Origin: DASZTU01 sp035493835
Lineage (GTDB): Bacteria > Pseudomonadota > Alphaproteobacteria > Rhizobiales > Devosiaceae
DNA length: 62,820 bases
Direction: 5' to 3'
NCBI GenBank assembly: GCA_035493835.1
Contig: DATJHO010000043.1
Span: forward strand, 1 to 62,820
Made by a program: the position numbers and the translations under genes. Below are positions 1-7,905 of the stretch, piece after piece. The notes below the pieces were generated by a model. The model was given only the letters and a program-made list of their open reading frames with translations. It was not told the DNA's origin and searched no databases. The stretch's first letter is position 1; every line of letters begins with the position of its first letter.

Positions 1-74
1 TCGCTCGCGTTGTCCGCCAGCGCCGGGGCGGCAAGGGCAAAAAAGGCGGCAGCTACAAACAGAGTACGGCGCAT
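1..74 (-). CDS. N-terminal fragment of an exported protein (cut by window edge)
   Basis: Reading the reverse strand from an ATG at 74 gives 24 codons that form a clear Sec-type signal peptide: two arginines after Met, a hydrophobic core rich in Ala, Phe and Leu, and an Ala-Leu-Ala cleavage site followed by Asp-Asn-Ala. A ggag ribosome-binding motif lies about eight bases upstream (81-84 on the plus strand). The mature protein lies outside the window, so only export to the periplasm or beyond can be stated. Confidence 0.6.
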   Translation of the reverse strand, partial: MRRTLFVAAAFFALAAPALADNAS

Positions 75-427
75 TAAAATCTCCAAAACGCGATGCGCGC
101 ACTGATCCCGCCGCGGGACGAAACACAAGCGTTCTCCTGCAGGGCTCAACAGATATGGTTATCGGCGGATCGCCCGCGCGAGGCTGCGTCCGGATTTGCC
201 GTTATGAACAAAAAATGAGAATTGGCGCCGGGCGAGATGGGCTGCGAACTCGTATGTGAAGGTTATCGTGTCCATTCTTAGCGGTGCGCCAATCCCGGGG
301 GCATTGCCAGGGACCCGCAAGCTCGCTAGCCCCGACATAGCTCCGCAGCAATCTTGCAACCCTCTGATTCTGGGAACATGGTTGCTGCACAAGTTGAGGG
401 GGATTGTGAAGCACAAGGACCATCATC
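75..427. other. Gene-free stretch between two divergent genes
   Basis: This 353-base stretch separates the divergent exported-protein fragment and the aspartoacylase-like gene, so it should hold both promoters. I see no convincing gene. Base composition is less GC-biased than the flanking genes. An aagga ribosome-binding motif for the downstream gene sits at 415-419. No promoter hexamer pair stands out. Confidence 0.4.
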
Positions 428-1618
428 ATGTCGAATAGTGCCAAGGAAGGCCTCGATCGTCGCGATTTCATAGTCGGAACCGTTGCCACGGTCGGCGCGT
501 CGGCTGCCCTCGCCGTCAACGCTGGTGCCGCGAAAGCCCAGGACACAGCGACACCCTCTGCCAACCCGACATCAGCGACGGCTTATACCGGCGACATCAT
601 CCACGGGAAAAAGGTCGTCAGCGCGCTTGATGTCAACGACCTCGAGCCGGGGCAGAAGCACTTCTTGTATTTTCAGGGTGTGCAGATGCCCACCGGGCAG
701 CACCGGTATGTGTCTGTAATCGTCACCAAGGGGGTACGGCCGGGCAAGCGCGTCATCCTGGTCAGTGGCGTCCATGGCGACGAGATGAGTTCCGTGCATA
801 CGGTCCAGACCGTGATGAACCAACTCGATCCGGCGGAGATGTCCGGCACGGTGATGGCGGTCACGGACGTCTCCAGTCCGGCGTTGGAAGGCATGCAGCG
901 CAGATGGCCCAATTCGGGCAGGGGTGCTGATCTGATCGACATGAATCGGGAGTGGCCCGGGAACGAGAACGGCGCCACCGCGGCCAGCCGACACGCCGGG
1001 CTCCTGTTCAACCGGCTCCTCCGGCCGAACGCCGACGTCGCGATCGACTTTCACACCGGGACAACCGGATTCGATGTCACCGCATTCAATCTCGCCAGCA
1101 TGAATGTGCCCGAAATCAAGGAGATGGTGGAGCTCTACCCCGTCAACCAGATCTTCGACAATCATGCATATCCCGGTGTGCTGCATAACGCATTTGTCGA
1201 GGTCGGCATCCCGGCCTTTACGCCTGAGGTTGGCGCTGCGCGCGTTCTGGACCTCGAAATGGTCCCCCTGTTCGTGGAAGGCACGATGAACGTCCTCAAG
1301 CATTATGGCATCCTTGCCGGGCCTCTCGGACGTACAAGCAAGGATTTGGGCGTTTTTATCGGCAACAGTGCGTTCCCGATCCTGGCAATCCGGGGCGGGT
1401 TCGTTGAGCATCTGGTAAAGCTCAACGACAAGGTCGAACCCGGCCAGAAGGTGGCCATCCAGCGCAATAGCTTCGGCGAAGTGGTTGCGGAGTATACGAG
1501 CAGCGTAGCCGGAGAGATCACGGGCCTGCGCAGCGATGCAACGTCCGAACCCGGCAACCCCTTGGCATTTATCCTTTTCAACAGGATGCCGGAGGGCGTT
1601 GATTCTTATCCCGAATAA
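428..1618 (+). CDS. Tat-exported succinylglutamate desuccinylase/aspartoacylase family protein
   Basis: The 396-residue product starts with a twin-arginine signal (RRDFIVG near residue 11, then an Ala-rich core and an AKA cleavage site). The mature part has the zinc-deacylase pattern of the AstE/AspA family, related to M14 carboxypeptidases: HGDE near residue 116, a DMNREWPG segment, and DFHTGTTG carrying a further zinc-ligand histidine. Family members hydrolyse N-acyl amino acids or related amides and are mostly cytosolic, so the Tat signal is unusual. An aagga motif eight bases upstream supports this ATG. It stands alone, followed by a tRNA on the other strand. The substrate cannot be told from sequence. 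Confidence 0.8.
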   Translation: MSNSAKEGLDRRDFIVGTVATVGASAALAVNAGAAKAQDTATPSANPTSATAYTGDIIHGKKVVSALDVNDLEPGQKHFLYFQGVQMPTGQHRYVSVIVTKGVRPGKRVILVSGVHGDEMSSVHTVQTVMNQLDPAEMSGTVMAVTDVSSPALEGMQRRWPNSGRGADLIDMNREWPGNENGATAASRHAGLLFNRLLRPNADVAIDFHTGTTGFDVTAFNLASMNVPEIKEMVELYPVNQIFDNHAYPGVLHNAFVEVGIPAFTPEVGAARVLDLEMVPLFVEGTMNVLKHYGILAGPLGRTSKDLGVFIGNSAFPILAIRGGFVEHLVKLNDKVEPGQKVAIQRNSFGEVVAEYTSSVAGEITGLRSDATSEPGNPLAFILFNRMPEGVDSYPE

Positions 1619-1725
1619 TTCAGCGTGCGACGAGCTTGCGGGCACGCTGAAGGTAGGCGTGTCCAGCCGCGTACCTCACGGACGAGAGCCGTGAGAACCC
1701 ATTCTGGGTCTGGAATCGTGAAAAA

Positions 1726-1802
1726 TGGCGCGCCCTAAGAGATTCGAACTCCTGACCCCCAGATTCGTAGTCTGGTGCTCTATCCAGCTGAGCTAAGGGC
1801 GC
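1726..1802 (-). tRNA. tRNA-Arg (anticodon ACG)
   Basis: The reverse strand folds as a full 77-base tRNA. The acceptor stem is GCGCCCT pairing with AGGGCGC, with discriminator G. The anticodon stem CCAGA/TCTGG holds the loop CTACGAA, so the anticodon is ACG. A TTCGAAT T-loop is present and the CCA end is encoded (1726-1728). The ACG anticodon, normally edited to ICG, reads CGN arginine codons. Confidence 0.95.
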
Positions 1803-1882
1803 GGGGCCCGGGTGACCCGGGCAAGTTCCGGCGAAGGGAAACGGCGACGCCGTGTTGGCCTCGCGCCAGAACGGGGCAAGCC

Positions 1883-1908
1883 ATATAGAAGCCAGAAAGC
1901 CTTTGCAA
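1883..1908 (-). promoter_or_regulatory. Possible promoter of the tRNA-Arg gene
   Basis: On the reverse strand TTGCAA (1903-1908) is followed after 14 bases by CTATAT (1883-1888), which resembles the alphaproteobacterial housekeeping -10 motif. The spacing is short, so this is a weak call. A transcript from here would have a leader of roughly 75 bases before the tRNA. Confidence 0.3.
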
Positions 1909-2047
1909 GCGTTGCGGCGAACAAGCCGACGATTCGTTTGTTCGGCCGTTCCGCCTGTGGCTTGATGAAGGTTCAGAAAGTTGCAGCCGGATCGGGCGTC
2001 ATTGTACCTTAACCCCGCGGCCCTTCCGGCCGGCAAAGAGCTGACCA

Positions 2048-3895
2048 ATGTTCGTTCCCTTCGACCCCAGCCTGAACTGGGCCGCCTACGACTATGTGAT
2101 CATCGGTGCGGGACCCGCCGGGCTGTTCCTTGCCGACAAATTCGCCACCAAGGGGCGCGTGCTGATTCTCGAGGCGGGCAGCAGGGATCTGTCCTCCGCC
2201 ACGGGAGATGGCTACTACGACCTCGAAGTGACCGACCGCGGCTACGGCACGCTCGGCGAAAGGCTGTCGACCTTCGGGGGCACCTCCAATCACTGGGGTG
2301 GCCACTCCCATCCGCTGGGGCCGGCCACGTTTTCGAATCGGCCCGGCTTTCCCGGCTGGCCGATCACCTATGCCGACTACGCACTGCACCTGCCCGAAGC
2401 GCGCAACTGGCTCAATCTGGGGCCGTTTGAGGCCGAACCCGGCAGGACCGGGGTCGAGCGCGATCTCCTCGGCCATTCGCAGTATCTGTCGGCGCTGCAT
2501 TTCCAGTTCTCCAACCCGATTCGGCGGTTTGGCGACGATCCGACGGTGCAAAAATATGCGTCGGCGCCCGATATCGACGTGGTGCTCGATACGCGCGTGA
2601 TCGACATTCACCTCGATCATGCCGGCAAGACGGTCGAAAAGCTCGACCTCTTCCACCTGCCCAGCGGGCGCACGGCGACGATCCCGGCCAAGATCCTGTT
2701 TTTGGCCGCCGGCGGCATCGAAAACCCCCGGCTGATGTTGTGGGCGGCGCGCAAGTACCAGGCGGGAAATCCCTTTGCCGGCGGCCGGAACAACATCACC
2801 GGCAAATACTTCATGGAGCACCCCGCCTACAGCCCCGTCGACATCTATATCGATGCGCGGGCGGATCTGACGGCGCTCAAGCCCCATCTCAACGCCACCA
2901 ATGAGATGGTCAACGTCGTGCTGACGCCGAGCGACGACTTTCTGGCCGCCCATGAGTTGAACCGCATGGCCATGCACTTTCAGGATACGCCCTTCCCGGC
3001 GAGCACCGATTACGACATCCAGACCGGGCAGGCCCTGTTCGTGTCCCATCCAGTCGCCTATTCGCGGATCACGCCGTTCTTCATCTTCGAGCAGACGCCG
3101 GATGCGCAGAGCTTCGTGGGGCTGTCGCAAAAGATGGGCAAGGACGGCACCCCGCTGGCGCGACTCAACTGGCACCTCAGCGACGACGAGGTGAAGCGCT
3201 ACCGCAAGGGCGTGATGCTATTCTGCGGCCTGCTCAACCAATATGGCCTCGCCAAGACCCGGTTCGTCGGCGATGCCACCGGCCCCGACTGGAGCAATGT
3301 GCAGTTCGGCAATGCCGCCCACCATATGGGCGCGACGCGCATGGCGCACGACGCGTTGGGCGGGGTTGTCGACAGCAACTGCAAGGTGTTCGGGCTCGAC
3401 AACATGTATATCGCCGGCTCGTCGGTCTTTCCGGCGACCGATATCGTCAACCCGACGCTCAACCTCATGGCGCTGACGGCGCGGCTCGCCAATTTCATTC
3501 TCACTACCAGCCCGGACGCCAACGTGGGCGTCAACTACAGGTTCGGCGTCGGGCGCGACGCCAACAAGACGCTGGGCAAAGGCTGGGCGACTCCGGATGC
3601 GGCCGGCGTCTGGAGCGACGGGCCGGAGGCGACGCTGACGCTCGAGCGCAATCGGGCCACCAAGCTCAGCATCATGAACTCGGCCGCTGCCACCGCCGGG
3701 GTCAAGATCGAGATCAACGGCAAGCAGGTCTATGACGGCCCGGCCAACGCCCTCTCAAGCCAGTCCTTCCCGCTGGACGATGAGGATCGAGTGGCAATGC
3801 TGCTGCACCTTTCGGGGCCGCCAGCACCAAAAGGCGCCACGGGCAATGATGCGCATCCGGCCGCGATCTACCTACAATCGGTAATTCTCACATGA
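2048..3895 (+). CDS. GMC-family oxidoreductase with C-terminal beta-sandwich-like extension
   Basis: The 615-residue product opens with an FAD-binding dinucleotide fold (YVIIGAGPAGLFLADKF, then an acidic ILEAG end at about residue 45). The GMC C-terminal signature is present: AAHHMGATRM supplies the active-site His, and NPTLNLMALTARLA gives the conserved Asn/Pro region near residue 475. This family oxidises alcohols and sugars. About 120 residues follow the catalytic domain, with a GKGWATPDAAGVWSDGPEA segment that recalls beta-sandwich domains of the DUF7024 kind; that likeness is my reading, not a search. The protein has no export signal, but the next gene, overlapping by ATGA, encodes a small protein with one. 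Confidence 0.8.
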   Translation: MFVPFDPSLNWAAYDYVIIGAGPAGLFLADKFATKGRVLILEAGSRDLSSATGDGYYDLEVTDRGYGTLGERLSTFGGTSNHWGGHSHPLGPATFSNRPGFPGWPITYADYALHLPEARNWLNLGPFEAEPGRTGVERDLLGHSQYLSALHFQFSNPIRRFGDDPTVQKYASAPDIDVVLDTRVIDIHLDHAGKTVEKLDLFHLPSGRTATIPAKILFLAAGGIENPRLMLWAARKYQAGNPFAGGRNNITGKYFMEHPAYSPVDIYIDARADLTALKPHLNATNEMVNVVLTPSDDFLAAHELNRMAMHFQDTPFPASTDYDIQTGQALFVSHPVAYSRITPFFIFEQTPDAQSFVGLSQKMGKDGTPLARLNWHLSDDEVKRYRKGVMLFCGLLNQYGLAKTRFVGDATGPDWSNVQFGNAAHHMGATRMAHDALGGVVDSNCKVFGLDNMYIAGSSVFPATDIVNPTLNLMALTARLANFILTTSPDANVGVNYRFGVGRDANKTLGKGWATPDAAGVWSDGPEATLTLERNRATKLSIMNSAAATAGVKIEINGKQVYDGPANALSSQSFPLDDEDRVAMLLHLSGPPAPKGATGNDAHPAAIYLQSVILT

Positions 3896-4164
3896 CCAAT
3901 TCAATGCGACGCAGAACCCTGTTGGCCGGCGCAGCCGCAGCCCTCGTGACCGTGGGCGGTGGCGCCGCGGCCCCGCGGACGCTCGAACAGGCCGCCCGCT
4001 CCGCCGATGCGGAAGAGGCCAGCTACGCCAAGCTTCTTGCCGAGGTCCATGACGACTACATCAACGGCCGCGTGGTTCAGCATGAGGGCTGGATTCTTTC
4101 CCAGCACGAAGTGGCCATGGCGACGGCCAACCAGCACGGCCAGAAAATCCGGACGTTCAACTGA
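3892..4164 (+). CDS. Small Tat-signal protein, probable partner of the GMC oxidoreductase
   Basis: This 90-residue protein begins MTNSMRRRTLLAGAAAALV, a twin-arginine-like signal, followed by about 55 hydrophilic residues containing HDDYINGRVVQHEGWILSQHE. Its start codon overlaps the GMC gene stop (ATGA at 3892-3895), so the two are translationally coupled. In sugar and alcohol dehydrogenases of the gluconate/fructose dehydrogenase type, a small subunit carries the Tat signal and takes the folded flavoprotein along. I infer the same here, though the sequence is much shorter than those subunits. Its 3' end overlaps the convergent histidine kinase gene by eight bases. Confidence 0.6.
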   Translation: MTNSMRRRTLLAGAAAALVTVGGGAAAPRTLEQAARSADAEEASYAKLLAEVHDDYINGRVVQHEGWILSQHEVAMATANQHGQKIRTFN

Positions 4165-5587
4165 TCCTGAGCTTGGCCGGCAAGCTCACATCGAAGCGGG
4201 TGCCGGTCTCCTCCGGCACATAGGCGAGCTTGCCGCCATTGCCCTCGGTCAATTCGCGGGCGATGGCGAGGCCCAGGCCCGTGCCGCCGGCGCGCGCCGA
4301 GCCTTCAAAGGCCACGAAGAGATTTTCCCGGGCGCGGGGGGGCAGGCCGGGGCCGTTATCGCCAAAGCTCAGGGTCATGCCCGCGAGGTCTTCGGTATAG
4401 CCGACCGTTACCGCCGGCTCGGCGATCCGGCCTGACGACGCTTCCATTGCTTCGCGCGCGTTCTTCAGCAGATTGACGAACACGCGGGCCAATTGGTCGG
4501 GATCGGCCTTGATGGTGACCGCGTCCGGTACCTCGCTCGTCACCTTGATCTCGGGGTGGGAAACCAGCCCGGCATCGAAGATCGATTCCTCGACCAGCGC
4601 CTTGAGGTCGACGGGCACCGGCCGTGGCGGCGCGCCGCTCTGCCGGCCATAATCGAGCACCGATTGGGCGAAGCCGATCGCCTTGTCGAGGGTATGGACG
4701 AGGCGCGGCGCCAGCCTTTGGACCTTCGGATCGTCCAGCCCCGCGACCTGGTCGGAGAGCAATTGCGCCGACGTCAGCGTGTTGCGCAGGTCGTGGTTGA
4801 TCTTGGCGACCGCCAACCCCAGGTCGGCCAGGTGCCGCTGCTGCTTCAGCATGGTGTAGAGATTGGTCTCCATCGCCGCCAGCTCCTGCTCGACGACGCC
4901 GATCTCGTCCCTGCGGCGCGACGGCTCGATGATGAGGCTGGCGTTCTCCGGGTCCTGGCGGTAGCCGACCATGTTGGCGGTGACGCGACGGATCGGGTCG
5001 ACCAGGATGCGCCGCAACAGAGCAAAGATCACAATGGCCGTCAGCGCCGAAATCACCAGCGATATCAGGGCAATATTACGCGAATAGACGAGCATCTGCG
5101 CTTTCAGCGGCGCCTCGGGCATGATTACCTCGACCTCGCCGCCGCCATTTTCGCTAATATTTCCGACGATGCGCAGAGTCCGGTCGCCGCCATTGATGAG
5201 AGTATCGAGCGCGCCCTCGATGAGGGCGATCGGGCTGTCCTGCCGCATGTCGGCGGTTACCGCCGCCCGGGGCATCGCCACGCTGTCGAGCTCGATCAAC
5301 TGGCTCTTGCCGCCATTGCGATAGGCGATGGCGGTGGCGCCCGCCGAATTGAGCAGGTTGTCGGTGACCATCTTGGGGATGTTCATCACGTCCGGCACGG
5401 CGTCGATCACGTGAGCGGCGACGATGCCGATCCGGAGCCGGTCGTTCAGCCAGCTGGCGCGGAAATTACCGAGGGAAGGGAGATAAATCACCACTTCCAC
5501 GGCCAAAATCACACAAATGATGGTCGCGATCAGCTTGACCGAGAGGCCGGAGAACGGGCCAGGCATGGCGCGCGGTTGATCTGTCAT
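4157..5587 (-). CDS. Membrane-bound sensor histidine kinase, orphan
   Basis: The 476-residue product has membrane segments at about residues 15-37 and 171-191 flanking a periplasmic region of about 130 residues, then a HAMP-like linker. The H-box has its phospho-acceptor in AKINHDLRNTL (His265). The ATPase domain has an N-box NLLKNAREAM (about 372-381), GDNGPGLP and GGTGLGLAIARELTEGNGG. No response regulator gene is nearby, so the partner is unknown. It lies 27 bases downstream of the flavin oxidoreductase gene on the same strand and probably shares its transcript, which suggests a redox-linked signal. That link is inference. Confidence 0.88.
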   Translation of the reverse strand: MTDQPRAMPGPFSGLSVKLIATIICVILAVEVVIYLPSLGNFRASWLNDRLRIGIVAAHVIDAVPDVMNIPKMVTDNLLNSAGATAIAYRNGGKSQLIELDSVAMPRAAVTADMRQDSPIALIEGALDTLINGGDRTLRIVGNISENGGGEVEVIMPEAPLKAQMLVYSRNIALISLVISALTAIVIFALLRRILVDPIRRVTANMVGYRQDPENASLIIEPSRRRDEIGVVEQELAAMETNLYTMLKQQRHLADLGLAVAKINHDLRNTLTSAQLLSDQVAGLDDPKVQRLAPRLVHTLDKAIGFAQSVLDYGRQSGAPPRPVPVDLKALVEESIFDAGLVSHPEIKVTSEVPDAVTIKADPDQLARVFVNLLKNAREAMEASSGRIAEPAVTVGYTEDLAGMTLSFGDNGPGLPPRARENLFVAFEGSARAGGTGLGLAIARELTEGNGGKLAYVPEETGTRFDVSLPAKLRIS

Positions 5588-5614
5588 TGGCGATTATTAC
5601 AAGAGCGATGACAT

Positions 5615-7051
5615 CTACGGCAACAGGTGCCGCAAGGCCATGAGCCATGCGTGCAGCCGACTCGCGGCCTTGCTGCGTACGGCCTCGTCGGCGATGTCAT
5701 GGGCAATCTCGGCAAGCGTCGGGTACGGCGCCACGAGATTGCGGAAATTGTCCACCGACATGCGGTTGCCGATGGCGAAACCGAAGAGCGCGATCATTTC
5801 GGCGGCGTTCGCCCCCACGATCCCGGCGCCGAGCAGGCGCCCGCGGCGGTCGGCGACCAGCTTGACCAGGCCATAGCCCTGCCGCTCGGCCCGGGCGCGG
5901 TGGTTCTCGGCCAGGGAGTAGCGCAGCACCTGGTAATTCTTGCCATGCCGGCGCCGCGCTTCGGGCTCCGCCAGCCCGATTTCGGCGATCTCGGGATCGG
6001 TAAATACGATCGCCGGCACCCGAAGGGGATTGTTCCGCACCGGCAGGCCGAGGACGATGTTTTCCACCACCAGCTCAGCCTGATAGCGCGCAACGTGAGC
6101 GTGCCGGAGCCCTCCGCCCGCGTCCCCAATCGCATAGACGCGCGCATTGGTTGTCTTGAGGTTGCCTTGCAATTCGAGCCGGGACGGGTCGCCCTTCTTT
6201 CGCCGGATGCCGGCCTTGTCGAGATCGAGGCCGTCGAGTTCGGGGAGGCTCCCGCTGGCGATCAGGATATGGGAGGCGTCGAGCACCTCTTCGGCCTCGC
6301 CCGACCGGATCGTTACCCCGATGCCGAGGCTGCGCTGCTGCACGCGGACAACCCGGGTGGAAGAGCGCACGACCACGCCTTCCTCGGCCAGCCGCCGCAA
6401 GGCGATTTCGCCGAGTTCGGGATCACTTTCGGCGAGCGGGGTTGCGCCTTCAACCACGGTCACCTCGGAGCCGAGGCGGCGATAGGCTTGCGCCAGGGCG
6501 AGCCCCTCGGGTCCGGCGCCGACGACCACCAGATGGGTGAGCTTGCGGGGGTTGTCGAGAATGGAAACGCTGGTGAAGAAGGGCACGCCCGCCAGCCCCT
6601 CGATTTCGGGCACATGGGGTCTGCCACCCGTGGCGATAACAAAGCGGCGGGCCTGGATCAGCTGGCCCCCGGCCACGACCGTCTGCCTGTCCGCGAACCG
6701 GCCCTCCGCAGCAATGACCTCGACGCCGAGGGCAGTCAGCCGTTCCGTCGCAGTCTCGGGGGCTGTGGCATCGAGGATCCCGCGCACATGCTCGAATACG
6801 CCCCGGGCATTGATCTTGGGCTCGTCATTGGCGATGCCGAACGCGGCGGCCGTGCGCATATTATTAGCCCGGCGGGCGGCGCCGGCCAGCGCCGCGGCGG
6901 CAAGGGCGCCCGAACTCGTAGGCTCCCCGCCGGGCTTGCCCTTCTCGATGAGGACGACAGTCGCCCCATAGGCGCGAGCCCTCGTGGCGACCGCAAGGCC
7001 CCCGGCGCCGCCGCCAATGACGCAGATATCGGGAGTAAGCAGCTCCGGCAT
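5615..7051 (-). CDS. Dihydrolipoamide dehydrogenase/mercuric reductase-like flavoprotein lacking redox cysteines
   Basis: The 478-residue product matches the pyridine nucleotide-disulfide reductase fold: FAD motif CVIGGGAGGLAVATRA at the N-terminus, NAD motif VVVGAGPEGLALAQAYRRLGSEV in the middle, a second FAD motif ending in YAIGDAGGG, and a C-terminal dimerisation domain. The usual GGTCLNVGCIPSK redox site is replaced by GGEPTSSGALAAAAL, so both cysteines are missing, and the C-terminal His-Pro-Thr active-site motif reads YPTLAE. It may be an NAD(P)H oxidase, a quinone reductase or a sensor rather than a disulfide reductase. I chose the ATG at 7051, directly before the FAD motif; an upstream start would add 31 unlikely residues. 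Confidence 0.8.
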   Translation of the reverse strand: MPELLTPDICVIGGGAGGLAVATRARAYGATVVLIEKGKPGGEPTSSGALAAAALAGAARRANNMRTAAAFGIANDEPKINARGVFEHVRGILDATAPETATERLTALGVEVIAAEGRFADRQTVVAGGQLIQARRFVIATGGRPHVPEIEGLAGVPFFTSVSILDNPRKLTHLVVVGAGPEGLALAQAYRRLGSEVTVVEGATPLAESDPELGEIALRRLAEEGVVVRSSTRVVRVQQRSLGIGVTIRSGEAEEVLDASHILIASGSLPELDGLDLDKAGIRRKKGDPSRLELQGNLKTTNARVYAIGDAGGGLRHAHVARYQAELVVENIVLGLPVRNNPLRVPAIVFTDPEIAEIGLAEPEARRRHGKNYQVLRYSLAENHRARAERQGYGLVKLVADRRGRLLGAGIVGANAAEMIALFGFAIGNRMSVDNFRNLVAPYPTLAEIAHDIADEAVRSKAASRLHAWLMALRHLLP

Positions 7052-7235
7052 GCCGATCCCATTACACTTGTTGGGCGGCCCCGCAAGGTCGAAGGAGGGA
7101 GTCAATGCGCCGCGCCGGCAAGAAATCACAGCGGATCCGTTCAACGCAATGGGATTGTGGAAGCGGGCCCGCTACACTGCTCAAAGTACCAGGCGGGCAG
7201 TTATCCGGCGGCCGCCAAAGAGCTATCAGCTCGCG

Positions 7236-7264
7236 TTGACTTGGCGGCGGCAATTTTCTATAAG
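7236..7264 (+). promoter_or_regulatory. Sigma-70-type promoter of rpmH-rnpA-yidC
   Basis: TTGACT (7236-7241) and TATAAG (7259-7264) are separated by exactly 17 bases, a near-consensus housekeeping promoter. Transcription would start near 7271 and give rpmH a leader of roughly 95 bases. That leader contains a GC-rich hairpin-like stretch (about 7277-7305: ccaccgaccggcctt... with a matching cggtgg). Confidence 0.6.
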
Positions 7265-7364
7265 CCCGCGAGCCTGCCACCGACCGGCCTTGCCGGCGCA
7301 CGGTGGCGATTTTCTTTTTCGCACTTGCAGTCAGAGGAACCGCGCCCTCGCGCGGTCTGATCTT

Positions 7365-7499
7365 ATGAAGCGTACCTATCAGCCGAGCGTGCTCGTGCGT
7401 GCCCGCCGTCACGGTTTCCGCGCCCGTATGGCAACCAAGGACGGCCGCATTATTCTGAACCGTCGCCGCGCGCTCGGCCGCAAGAAGCTCTCGGCCTAA
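7365..7499 (+). CDS. rpmH: 50S ribosomal protein L34
   Basis: The 44-residue, strongly basic protein MKRTYQPSVLVRARRHGFRA... ending GRKKLSA is a textbook L34, a component of the large ribosomal subunit. It begins the conserved rpmH-rnpA-yidC block, 13 bases before rnpA, and lies behind a strong promoter. The length equals that of the family. Confidence 0.97.
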   Translation: MKRTYQPSVLVRARRHGFRARMATKDGRIILNRRRALGRKKLSA

Positions 7500-7512
7500 G
7501 GTCCGAGGGCCC

Positions 7513-7905
7513 ATGGCGGCTGCGCCGGAAGGCAAGACCAGCCTGCGCCGGCTCACCAAGAGGTCCGAATTTTTGAAGGCCGCCCGGGGCAATCGCGCCG
7601 GGCGCCCTAGTTTTGCATTGCAGGCCGTGGCCAGCGCCGGTGAAATCCCGGGCCTGGGGTTCACCGTCAGCAAGCAATGCGGCAACTCCCCCGAGCGCAA
7701 CCGCATCAAGCGGCGGCTGAGGGCTGCTGCAGGGGCTTGTTCGCTGGCCTTCCGCCCCCAACATGACTACGTGCTTGTAGGACGGCGCGAGGCCCTCGCG
7801 GCCTCCTTCGACGAAATGGTAAAGGATTTGGCCAAGCTCATCGAGCGGGTCCATTCTCCACAGCCCACCCGCCATCGGGCCGATGGCCCCCGGAAAAACC
7901 GATAA
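7513..7905 (+). CDS. rnpA: Ribonuclease P protein component
   Basis: The 130-residue basic protein supports the catalytic RNA of RNase P in trimming tRNA 5' ends. The early segment LRRLTKRSEFLKAARG and the RNR-like signature NSPERNRIKRRLRAA are typical of the family. Its stop codon and the yidC start share one base (TAATG at 7903-7907), so translation is coupled. Its place directly after rpmH is universal in bacteria. The RNase P RNA gene itself is not in the window. Confidence 0.95.
   Translation: MAAAPEGKTSLRRLTKRSEFLKAARGNRAGRPSFALQAVASAGEIPGLGFTVSKQCGNSPERNRIKRRLRAAAGACSLAFRPQHDYVLVGRREALAASFDEMVKDLAKLIERVHSPQPTRHRADGPRKNR

Noticed and set aside
1620..2048. Reverse-strand frame covering the tRNA
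   Set aside because: The stretch LAQLDRAPDYESGGQEFESL is a well-known false translation of a tRNA; the region is tRNA-Arg plus its upstream leader.
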